A DNA stretch of 64,000 nt from NCBI RefSeq assembly GCF_037126465.1, contig NC_088206.1, positions 26,662,790 through 26,726,789 on the forward strand, in the 5' to 3' direction. Source of the stretch: Ornithodoros turicata. Lineage: Eukaryota > Arthropoda > Arachnida > Ixodida > Argasidae. This document shows positions 55,286 to 64,000 of this stretch, one piece after another (position 1 is the stretch's first letter; each line of letters opens with the position of its first letter). Under the pieces are notes generated by a model. The model was not told where the DNA came from. It ran no database searches and saw nothing but the letters and a program-made list of their open reading frames with translations. The translations under genes and the position numbers were made by a program.

Positions 55286-56477
55286 TTGACCGTGACAGTT
55301 CGGTCCGTAAGGAAATCGTGGAGCCAGCTGAAGGGTCGACCAGATACTCCAAAAAACCGCAAGGCGTGGAGCACACAAATGTGAGCGAGACGGTATCATA
55401 TGCGCGTATCATATGTCCAGGAAAACCGATACGACGATCCACCGATGTGCACGAGCATGTTGGATTGTAGAGACTAGGTCAAGAACTGCATCCATGGAGC
55501 TTCGGTGGCGACGAAATCCAGCCATTTCTTGAGGGAACACACCTTGCTTTTCGAGCCACCAGTCGAGGCGATGCAAAACCATGCAAGGCGAAAGGAGGAT
55601 AGGGCATTTGCGGGTTTGCCTGGTTTAAGGATGGGAACAACTAATGCCTCCTTCCAGGTAGATGGTAGGGATCACTGTCGCCAAGACATATTATAAACAT
55701 GAAGTAGAGCTTGGAGTGACCGCCCGTCAAGGTTTCGCCGTGCGGCAAAGGTGATTTTATCTGGTCCCGGGAACGATCCCACATTCACAAGTTCCACCGT
55801 TGTCTTCAGCTCGATTAGAGTGAAGTTGCGGACCATACCCTCCGGTGGACGGGGCCAGTCTTGGTGAATTTCTGTACTCAAGCTCTGGACAAAACTGCTG
55901 TGTACCGCAGTCGCCGAGGCAGCCGCGGGTGTCGTTAAGACGACGGAGAAATCTGTCGCTAGAGTGTTTTCGTCTACACCCTTTCCTCAGACGCTTCCAG
56001 ACATATGTCGGCACAGTTCCCAATAGCCAATGCCAACATAGCCAATGCCGCGAGAGGATTCTTTTGTGGGGGCGCATCCTTCATTGTGGCCTAGTCAAAC
56101 GGTGAAAAGTGTTGACAAAACTTACGCCAACGCTTCCGCTCAGCTTCCGTCGTATTCAGCTGCGATATTGTTGCACAGAAAGCAGGGAACAATAAGCTGT
56201 TTCCCAAAGCCACAATATACATATCAGTAATGAGCAGGGAGAAAATTGGGAGAGAGTCCACGAAATAGCGCATAATAAGCCACTTGATGTGAAACAATGT
56301 TGGAACTTGGACTATTTGGCATATTAGTCTTTATGAATTTGCATGTTTTAGTATTTCTATAAAATATATTAACTATTCGTTAGTGGTGCAACCCCGATGC
56401 TAGGCGAAAAGGATCAAACAAACAGACAGCAGAATAGGAACAATCAGGGTTAGTTGGTACCAACTCATTAATTTAAT

Positions 56478-56716
56478 TGACGCACTGCAGCAAGAAGACG
56501 AGGACGAGTGTTAGAAGGAAGTGAACAGGACTATTGCACTCCTGTTCTCTTCTTTCAACCCCCACCCCCTGTCCCCCACTCCTTCCTGTTGTCCTCTCTC
56601 CATCTGTCCACGTCTGTACGCCGCTGATAGCAACAGCTGCTTCGCTGCGCTAACACGGAACTCCAAAAAAAACTTCGTTCTAACACTTATCCTTGTATTC
56701 TTGCTGCAGTGAATCA
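56478..56716. repeat. inverted repeat, about 38-bp arms, around a SINE fragment
   Basis: CACTGCAGCAAGAAGACGAG (from about 56481) with GTGTTAGAA is matched in reverse complement by TTCTAACACTTATCCTTG...TTCTTGCTGCAGTG ending about 56712. The SINE 3' part lies between the arms. Confidence 0.65.
56555..56672 (+). mobile_element. 3' part of the 7.75-kb SINE family
   Basis: TCCTTCCTGTTGTCCTCTCT, CCATCTGTCCACGTCTGTAC and GCTGCTTCGCTGCGCTAACA match 7917-7995. The tRNA-related head and box B are missing. Ends in an A-run. Confidence 0.8.
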
Positions 56717-57042
56717 AATCATGACAAAGACAAGACATGGTAGCCAGACCTCGCTACCATAAGCGAACTGGAGTGGCCGGCCCAATGTAGAGTTGGGCCA
56801 ACATCTCCATATTTTTCGTTTTCTTTTTTTTACCAACCAACCAACCAACAAGATATGGACTGAGTGAGTGATTAGCCACTTGATGGTTGTCGAGTTTCAC
56901 CACCACATGCCTACTGAGTATAGAGTTTATTCACCGGCGTCATCCCTTCAGAGGGCACTAGCTTCGAAAAAGGGAAATTGCCACCATAATGTAGGCCCCC
57001 CGAAGTTTGTTCCGGTTTTTCTTTCGCTATTTAGTAGAGATG
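56717..57042. other. no gene recognised
   Basis: Short CCAA repeat at about 56832-56848 and nothing else recognised. Confidence 0.35.
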
Positions 57043-57510
57043 AGACGAATCCGGTTATTTTCCCAATCTGAATCCGAATCCAAGGAAGGTTCTGCGAATT
57101 CACGAAACTTACGAATCTCGAATCTTTCAATCCTTTCTTACAAAGAGAGTTTAAAAAGTCAGGAAAAAAAAACACGTCTACTGAAAAGTCTTTCGATGCA
57201 GAATTTTATGTCTTTGTTTAATGAAAAACAAATTAAATAATAGTTCACTTTCAGAAGAAAACAACATGATGTTCATCGACTACAGGAAATACAGTAATGT
57301 AACTTGTACTGTATGATGATGTATGAACTTGTACTGTATGATTTTAGCACACCCCGGCGCCCGCCAGCCAATCAGGCTTTCGGCAGACTCCGGAGAGCCC
57401 AGTTTTAAAAATAAACCAGGAAACAAACAAACGTGGTTGGTGTATTCTAGAAATTCGATTCGCCGTTTTGGGCACTGGGATTCGGATTTCCGAATCTCGA
57501 ATCCCTGAGT
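57043..57510. mobile_element. probable hAT-like element with GAATCCGAATC ends
   Basis: The left end TAGAGATGAGACGAATCCGG and the complement of the right end AGGGATTCGAGATTCGGAAA are loosely inverted, and both ends are dense in GAATC/GATTC phrases. No clear 8-bp duplication. Assignment is tentative. Confidence 0.45.
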
Positions 57511-59809
57511 AGTAATAGGTGGTTTCCAGTACGTTCCCCTAGGTGCCTGGTTCGAGCCCCACAGCGTCTGGGCCGACTTCACTAGCGTATTTTTTCCGCG
57601 ACCGGCGACCGGCACGTGTGCGGAGGATTGTCCGCGCCTTTTTATCGGCGGGGGAGGACTGTGCGTGCGCTTACCCTCGCAGACTGGGCCGACTTCTTTC
57701 GCCATTTTTCCACCTGGGCCAACTTCACTCACAAATGTTTTTCCTGCTACAGCAGGTGTGCGGTTTACATGCAAGCATAGACAGGCAAAAAGAAGTCATA
57801 CACAAAAATTACAAGTCGAAATATATTTATTAAAGCCAATTATATTGCCAATTGTAATGCCAATAGTGCTGGGGATTGTAAAGCCAGTTGTGGTGCCAAT
57901 CATGTGAAGGAGAAAAACCCAGCCGAAAAACCTTCACCACCTGTAACGGAAGAAATAAAAACACACGACAGTACGTGTAAAGAATATACATAATTTATTA
58001 ACTATAGCCAGTCCTTAGATTCTGAAAGAAAACATCAAATCAACAATCATCACATTGCTTACCAATTGTTCACTTACGGAGCCCCGCACCAATGACCTGA
58101 AAGATGATTTATTATGTGAAACTGCATTCGTATTCAATAATACATACAATAGTGAGGCCACACTAGATAATCTGAAAAAAAGACACATTTTAATATCAAC
58201 AATCATACTTCCATTATAGCAACAATAATCGGAAAGAGAATCTCATTTAATATCATATTCTACAATAATCTGAAAAAGAATCTCAGACCATGGGACACGA
58301 ACGCAAAAGGAAATAAAATCTACAACACCATATTTAATCAAAGAAGATATTCTTAATCAATATAATTACAATCAAAATTACAAGTTGTATTATAAGAAGT
58401 CTAATATTCCTATACGTGACCACCATCATTGCAATAGCGGGATTTTAATTAGAAGTGCCGATAGATGTATGTAATTAATTGTGAACAACAGAGACCCTGG
58501 AAGACCACGGGACACGAACGACACAATCAACAGCTAGCATTAATAGAGAGCCAAACCTGCAGCTCCTAGCCAACACGTAAACATCAGATACATGCAATAG
58601 CGAAACAAACTATCAAAACAAGAAACATTAGAATCTAATACTGTGAATAGCACAGACTTAACGCTGAAGAACAGAGGAACACTCTAAGCGGCGCCACGTA
58701 AACAACAACAGAGGAAAATAATCTATCATTGAACCATCATAAAATCATCTTCGTGACTTAATCTAGTCGAACACAATACAATTTTCATTCTAACGAACGC
58801 TACAAACCTTGATGGAGGTATCCAAGACATAGAAAATATGCACTGTTTTCATCTCGGTTTTCACTGTTTTTCCTCAAAGCCGGGAGATTTCGGAAAATAT
58901 TCGTAGTAATCTCTGTGGGAATGAGAATCCACATTGCATTGTGGTGTATAGAGACAGTATCAAACTCTTCGATGGAAATTCTCTGTCATCATGAAAGAGT
59001 GCTCGTCAAAGTGAGCGAGCTAAAGCTTACGTATTGTAAAATTACACATTCTACAGCACAGATCGTAAATCGCAACACCTGTTCAAATTTTAATTAAACT
59101 CTTACTGATGTGTGGTAGTCTCCACTTCTCCTGAAAGTGAATCGAGAAATTTTAGCATTTAAGGCACAATCAAATATCTTGTATAGTATGTGTGACTATA
59201 TGCACAGCTTTTTAGTCTATATCTTTAAAAAATGCAAGACATAGTGTACAGTTTTTACTTTGAAAATTTAAACAAGAAAATTATGTTTGGTGTGGAGTGC
59301 GTTTTGTCTCATTATGAGCTAAAAACTTGTAAAATTAAAGTATGGCCTTTCCATTTGTAATGCCCGGATGCTATATAAGGTAATGCCCGGATAAGGTGAT
59401 AGTTTTTCAGTATGCCTACAGGAAATCCCGAGTACATTTTGTGAACTGGATCTAATAATTGGGAGTTTACAGTTTATTGGGGGGCCAGTTTACGTCGCGA
59501 GACGACTGAGATCATGAGCGACGCCACAGCGGTCGGTCTGTGCATTGCTTTTGCCCACTTGATGGTTCTTTAACGTGCGATGAAATCTCACCACACGGCA
59601 CGGATCTATGTTTCTGTATGTGCTGTACTGATCTGCTTATTATAATTAACATTACGTATCTTCTATTGTGTTTATGCATAGTGTTCATCCTCAATGCATA
59701 TTGGTTAAACAATTCTGCTGACAGTTGTGTGGTTCGCTTCTCACAAAATCTGATTGTCACTTAGAATTTATCTCATATACGTTTGTGTGCCGTGTGTTAC
59801 GAAGATTAA
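57511..59809. other. AT-rich stretch, no gene recognised; short internal repeats
   Basis: From about 57.8 kb base composition becomes AT-rich. At 57833-57905 a GCCAATTRT phrase recurs five times. GGGACACGAACG occurs at about 58291 and 58508 in similar context. Frames at 58015-58206 (minus) and 58915-59097 (plus) have no motif I can name. Confidence 0.4.
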
Positions 59810-61513
59810 GTGATTAGAAATGTAGACTTCGCCTGCACGTCATATGCTTCTAAAATCCTTCGACTACAAGGTTCATTAGACATCATTTCAAGATACCTTT
59901 TGCACCGCGGCTTGGTTGTCTCGCCTAGCAAGACAGTAGCCATGGCATTCTCACGAAGATCATTTCATAAGTACCCGCTTTTCATTGATGGCTCACCCCT
60001 GACCTTTGTCACGACCTGCCGATACCTGGGGATTACAATTGACCGTGGCCTGACGTGGTCCCAGCATGTGAAGCTGCTTGCTACCAAGGCAAACGGTTTG
60101 GTAAATGTACTCAGGCGTATTGCTGGTGCATCCTGGGGCCCGTCATGTTCTGACCTCTATCGTGTCCATCAGGCCCTGGTGTTGGGGACATTGCGGTACA
60201 GCTTACCCATCCTGCATGGTCTAAGTCGAACCCAAGAACAGGAACTGCTCAACATCCAGGCCCGTAGTCTCCGTGTCTGTTTGGGAGTCCCCAGGACAAC
60301 GGAGACGTATTCTGTCTTGGCAGAGGCGCGAGAGCAGCCGGTTCACATACTGCGGGATGGTGATACCCTCCGCGCTTATACACGCTACATTACACGGCAC
60401 CCGCTCCACTCTCTTTGTCGCATTGATGAGGACTGCCCGGCGTCTGCTTTCGGCAGTGCCATTGCCCGCCTGAAAGGGAGCATTCCATCTCCCGCGTCTA
60501 CACCATCCTATGCACCGGCGATGTGGACTCTTGAAAGACCCTGTATTCACTCTAACATCCCTGGACTCCAACGCAAGAAAGACGTCCCCACAGTCGTGGC
60601 CCACCAGCTCACACTGGAGCACCTCGCCTCAACACATCGACTAAGTCGCCATATATACACAGATAGCTCGGTAACCGAAGGTAGTTCGAGCGCGGCTTTC
60701 TACATTCCGGATGAAGACCTGGACCACGGTTTCAAACTCCCCTATACAGTGTCCTCGACAGAAGCCGAACTGTCTGGTATCCTGGCAGCACTGGAGCATA
60801 CTACAGAATCCGGGCACGGAACGTGGGTCATTCTTACAGACAGCAAGGCATCACTAGATATGTTGTCGTCATCTCGCCCCAGCATAATAAGCGATTTGCA
60901 TACCATGACGCTTCAAAAATTCAATGAACTCTTCGCCACTGGTTACAACATCACGTTTCAATGGGTCCCTGGCCACGTAGGAGTGTATGGAAATACCCGA
61001 GCAGACGCAGTAGCGAGACGCGCTGGGTCTGATGACACTTCGGCCCTGGCACCTCTGCCGCTTACAGCCTCAACATGCCGTCTATACATACGCCGTCGGT
61101 GTGCCACATGTGCTCAGCAGTTCCGTGCCGAAACAACGACTTACAACACATTCTTACGGTCTATCGACCCATTGATGGAGTTCGTCATCACTTGCCACCG
61201 CAGCCGTAAAGAAGAATCCCTTCTCCACCGCCTACGTCTCAATGTTGCCCGTACACCCTCACTCAAGATGGGACGGCTAAATTCACCAAACTGTAATGTC
61301 TGTGGAGTGGAAGCGGACATCCCACACCAACTCCTGTATTGCCAGCAGCACCTTCAACATAGGGACACCCTCCGTTGCCGTCTGCTCCAGATTGGTTGTA
61401 ACGACTTTTCGTTGGCCGCTCTTCTTGGCCCCGTCTCTCACCCCAACCAGTGGGCTGTCACTGCCGCTCTCCTCGGTTTTCTCCGAGTCTCAGGACTCGT
61501 GAACTGCCTGTAA
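59810..61513 (+). CDS. LINE ORF2 C-terminal part: RT thumb, RNase H, zinc knuckle (intact frame)
   Basis: Open for 567 codons with no native start; the element is 5'-truncated just after RT motif C. Residues 1-180 hold the RT end (RGLVVSPSKTVAMAF, CRYLGITIDRGLTW, SLRVCLGVPRT). RNase H at about 280-405 keeps all expected acidic residues: D285 (YTDSS), E320 (AEL), D344 (LTDSK), D399 (NTRAD), plus H389. A C-X2-C-X7-H-X4-C knuckle uses C495, C498, H506 and C511. The intact frame suggests a recent insertion, but without endonuclease and palm it is inert. A relative of its last 170 residues lies inverted at 40.3-40.8 kb. Confidence 0.9.
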   Translation: MIRNVDFACTSYASKILRLQGSLDIISRYLLHRGLVVSPSKTVAMAFSRRSFHKYPLFIDGSPLTFVTTCRYLGITIDRGLTWSQHVKLLATKANGLVNVLRRIAGASWGPSCSDLYRVHQALVLGTLRYSLPILHGLSRTQEQELLNIQARSLRVCLGVPRTTETYSVLAEAREQPVHILRDGDTLRAYTRYITRHPLHSLCRIDEDCPASAFGSAIARLKGSIPSPASTPSYAPAMWTLERPCIHSNIPGLQRKKDVPTVVAHQLTLEHLASTHRLSRHIYTDSSVTEGSSSAAFYIPDEDLDHGFKLPYTVSSTEAELSGILAALEHTTESGHGTWVILTDSKASLDMLSSSRPSIISDLHTMTLQKFNELFATGYNITFQWVPGHVGVYGNTRADAVARRAGSDDTSALAPLPLTASTCRLYIRRRCATCAQQFRAETTTYNTFLRSIDPLMEFVITCHRSRKEESLLHRLRLNVARTPSLKMGRLNSPNCNVCGVEADIPHQLLYCQQHLQHRDTLRCRLLQIGCNDFSLAALLGPVSHPNQWAVTAALLGFLRVSGLVNCL

Positions 61514-61932
61514 CGTTGTGCTAGTGTTTATTCTCTTCTTTCTTTTTGTTTCTCTTTTCTTTCTTTTTGTTTCTCTTTTCTTTCTTTCTGTTTCTCTTTT
61601 CTTTCTTTCTGTTTCTCTTTTCTTTCTTTGTGTTTCTCTTTTCTTTCTTTGTGTTTCTCCTTTCTTTCCTTTCGTTTCTCTTTTCTTTCCCTTTCCTTTC
61701 TTTTTGTTTCTTTTCTTTTCCTTCCCTTTCGTTCTGTTTCTTGTTTTCTTTCCCTTTCCTTTCTTTCTGTTGCTTTTTGTTTTTCTTTCTTTCCTCTGTT
61801 TCGATCCCCCTTTTTCTTTTTCCTTCCTTTTCTTTTTCGTTTGCCACTTCCCCCTTTTTTTCGGAATAGCAAGCCGGCTCTTTGCCTGGCTAACCTTTCC
61901 TTTCTTTTTTTCTTAATAAACATATCCCCCCC
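61514..61932 (+). repeat. LINE 3' UTR: CTTT microsatellite, AATAAA, C-run
   Basis: TTTCTCTTTTCTTTCTTT-type units fill 61530-61860. Then GGAATAGCAAGCCGG, GGCTAACCTTTCC, the polyadenylation signal AATAAA (61915-61920) and CATATCCCCCCC close the element. Long frames on both strands here are artefacts of the pyrimidine repeat. Confidence 0.85.
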
Positions 61933-62602
61933 TTCGTTTGCATCGTGGCATCTGATAATATATTCGCTTTTCGCGAAGACTTCGTATTATCTCGCAGGCA
62001 CTGAACCCAAATGCAATTGTAAAAGTTGATGACACTATGTCGCGAACGCTTTGACTTATCCCGCCGCAATCAGTTATCTTGCCTTATTTCCCGTTTTGCC
62101 CTATCTTGGACGGCTCATTTTTCCTATCCAGTCATACAAACGGACAACTGTGTTGACGAAAATATTTATTCCGCACTCCATTCGGGTTGCTTGTCAAAGA
62201 CGCATTTCCTTCTTTTCCTACGTCTGAGCTAGTCTAACTGTTTGAGAAATATACATGCACTGTGTAATTTAATTCATGAAATATGATAAGTTTTCACAAA
62301 AGATTTATGATCCTCTTTTGTAATCAAAGATTGATGTATCATGCCTCAAATTTCAATGACCGATCCTTCTCCGGCAATTCTACCCTTCGGGTGTTGAAGT
62401 TGAACAGAGGGTAGTCGGGTATAACCTATTTGATGGTTAGCTCTGATTCCATATTAGAATTCTTGCACATAGTGCGGAATATTCGTTTCCTCAGCAATCA
62501 TTGTGTTCAATCTAGCCATACCAAATATCAGCTGTTTTCGTTGCGATGCGTAGAATTCATTATATTGATGACAAAGATTTCATTTATTATTTCAATTTAC
62601 AC
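61933..62602. other. AT-rich stretch, no gene recognised
   Basis: TACCCTTCGGGTGTTGAAG and GTCGGGTATAACC near 62381-62425 recall the hAT-like interiors at 20.7 and 26.6 kb. Otherwise no motif. Confidence 0.35.
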
Positions 62603-63502
62603 TTATTTATTTCGATAAATTACAATTGTCCTATTCCAAATTCTGAAGTTTTCGTCCTGAAATTGTCCGAAGAAAATGTCCTGAGTGATGAATTCCGAAT
62701 GCATTATATAATGATTTCTTATTATTGGTCTCTTGAATCCAGCGTTGATCAATGCAATCGCTACGCTGTCGCCGTATTTGTATCGCTTCAGTAACTTGCA
62801 CTTTGTTGCGACGAACTTGCACAATCTCTTATTGATGTTTCCTTTCTTTGTATGAAGATTCTTGAATGGCGTACAGGACAGTATTAGATGAAAATCGTCC
62901 GGTGGTCCACCGCAGTTGATATGTTCGTAGAGTTTCAATAAGTGATGATACATCAGACCTTGTACAACGATATTGAACTTCTGCTCATTCGACATCGTTG
63001 CAGGGACTGGTAGAAGAAAATAGTTGCGTTTGCCGTGGTAGTGGAACATATCATGGGATAAGATTTTATGTACTTTCCATCTCAATAGTTAGGTGTAATT
63101 TCAACAAATCCGTAATGAATCGTGCGATATAGACTGCTTGTATATGATAATTTGATCTGACTGCTTTCTTGATGAACGCAATGCCCATTGCAATGATTAC
63201 AATTACATCTGGTCTAGTGTATTTCAATTCTTCGTTTGCGAACCTCAAAAACTCCGCCATCAATCCCACACAAGTGGCCCTTCCGACGTTGATGTGCAGA
63301 TATTATTATAAGTATTGTAGATTCGGCACATAAATTCTTGCACCTTCAGTTCTGTAGTTTGTATCATATCTCCGAACACGACCATGTCTAGGACGTATTG
63401 AAATGCAGCGATAATGGAATCGTTTCGCTGCTCTTCCTTTTCGAAGCAGTTTTTTATCGCATCTTCCCATGACTTATGGTAGCGATTACAAAATCTGTCC
63501 AT
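62603..63502 (-). pseudogene. unrecognised AT-rich coding region broken by two compensating frameshifts
   Basis: Three minus-strand frames follow one another with tiny overlaps: 63502-63260 (MDRFCNRYHKSWEDAIKNCF...), 63269-63066 (…RPDVIVIIAMGIAFIKKAV…) and 63085-62603 (…FLLPVPATMSNEQKFNIVV…). The first and third are in the same frame and the second is shifted. Two opposite indels, near 63262 and 63075, would therefore explain it, and the full span equals 300 codons including the stop. No transposon motif, signal peptide or clear membrane segment is evident; the middle has a hydrophobic IVIIAMGIAF. Base use is AT-rich, unlike the LINE next door. A decayed host gene, an old viral-type insertion and an unknown mobile element are all open; I do not recognise the protein. 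Confidence 0.5.
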
Positions 63503-64000
63503 CTCTTCAATGTAGAGCAGCTGTCTCTTCTGTTTTCAAGTGCGCGTCTACACTTAATTAAAAGCGTATCTATGCTCATTTTTTGTATTAAAAATTTATT
63601 ATCTGGTTTAAAATGCTATAATATCCACCTGTCGTGAGAATTATGGAAATTGGAAATTATTATGGAAATTATGGAAATCACGCTGCTTGCTTAGAAATGA
63701 TTTGTCTGAATTAATTATTGTTTTGACTTTGTTTCAAGTATTCACTCGATTGATATTCTATGAGTTGTGAAGTTACGTACCTGAAATAGTTATTGTCTTG
63801 TATTTGTTTCAATTGTTCACTCGATTGACATAAGTAAAAATAATCTCTAAGATGGGCATGGCTCATATCTCTGAGTTGCATTTCACATTTGATATTTCTG
63901 TGTGTGTTCATCCATATAGAACGGTCTGTTGCAAGATATTACAAAAAAATTGATGTAGTTAAATTTGTTTCTCGTTTTTGATTGAGTATTGTAGCTATCA
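63503..64000. other. AT-rich end of window with a two-copy coding-like repeat
   Basis: A minus frame at 63911-63711 starts MNTHRNIKCEMQLRDMSHAH and contains CQSSEQLKQIQDNNY followed by YQSSEYLKQSQNNN. This reflects a DNA repeat of about 75 bp (GTTTCAA(G/T)TATTCACTCGATTGA). Whether it is expressed is unknown. TATGGAAATT is repeated near 63640-63680. Confidence 0.35.

Larger units (their letters stand above)
53275..56290 (-). mobile_element. RNase H-type (I-group) LINE, 5'-truncated, inactivated
   Basis: Minus-strand order: linker (RKRWRKFCQHFSPFD, about 56100), RT entry SFPGPDKITFAAR (about 55765), GRPFSWLHDFLTDRTVTVK (about 55320), a foreign insertion, motif B as GVPQGSILSPTL with shifts (about 55160), motif C, thumb, RNase H, zinc knuckle, then a 3' UTR ending about 53275 with GCATCACCACCAGCAATGTA. 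Motif C reads YADN instead of YADD. The endonuclease is missing. The longest LINE copy in the window but multiply broken. Confidence 0.85.

Noticed and set aside
55985..56020. A fragment of the 7.75-kb SINE (AATGTCGGCACAGTTCCC-like) inside the LINE linker
   Set aside because: About 30 bp resembles the SINE, but the sequence also fits the expected linker frame, so it may be chance or shared ancestry; not called as an insertion.
61518..61923. Long open frames on both strands rich in F/S or K/R/E
   Set aside because: They are by-products of the CTTT microsatellite in the LINE 3' UTR; every frame of such a repeat is open.

Overview
This is a eukaryotic window made almost entirely of repeats. It looks arthropod, most likely chelicerate and probably tick. 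That reading rests on the mix of elements: tRNA-derived SINEs of a type I associate with ticks (from memory), GIY-YIG Penelope-like elements, RNase H-bearing I-group LINEs ending in a C-X2-C-X7-H-X4-C knuckle, Harbinger transposase fragments, and abundant hAT-like and TA-type MITEs. I see no bacterial operon, rRNA, genuine tRNA gene or CRISPR array.

Layout. 0-4.6 kb: fold-back repeats, a LINE linker/RT fragment, and a duplicated block with CRE and CCAAT motifs. 4.77-6.93 kb, minus strand: the best host-like gene, with four introns whose splice sites all keep frame. It joins a Myb/SANT-like N-terminus to an hAT-transposase-like segment but carries a stop codon. 7.6-8.9 kb: a degenerate repeat whose tandem duplication holds a SINE in one copy and the empty site in the other. 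9.1-10.7 kb: a repeat field rich in CCAAT and GGGCGGAG motifs. 10.7-37 kb: sparse, with a CR1-like RT fragment, a pogo/Tigger-like element, several hAT-like elements, a second SINE, LINE 3' ends and a near-perfect 2 x 245 bp palindromic element. 37.4-39.7 kb: two abutting tandem arrays with periods near 192 and 127 bp.

39.7-56.3 kb is a dense nest of broken transposons: a scrambled LINE, an inverted pair of Harbinger-derived copies flanking a rearranged Ty3/Gypsy element with two nearly identical LTRs, a Penelope-like element, a LINE 3' end with two cleanly removable MITE insertions, a CR1-like 3' end, and a longer minus-strand LINE that itself contains another LINE's 3' tail. Several insertions can be checked inside the window because an uninterrupted relative is also present.

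57.5-64 kb is AT-rich, interrupted by a 5'-truncated LINE with an intact 567-codon ORF (59.8-61.9 kb). Its right part (62.6-63.9 kb, minus) carries an unrecognised coding region of about 300 codons broken by two compensating frameshifts. It looks unlike the surrounding transposons and is the least explained part of the window.

Genes here do not form a pathway; they are independent mobile-element remnants plus one or two possible host genes. Family assignments come from motifs read by eye and need searches to confirm.
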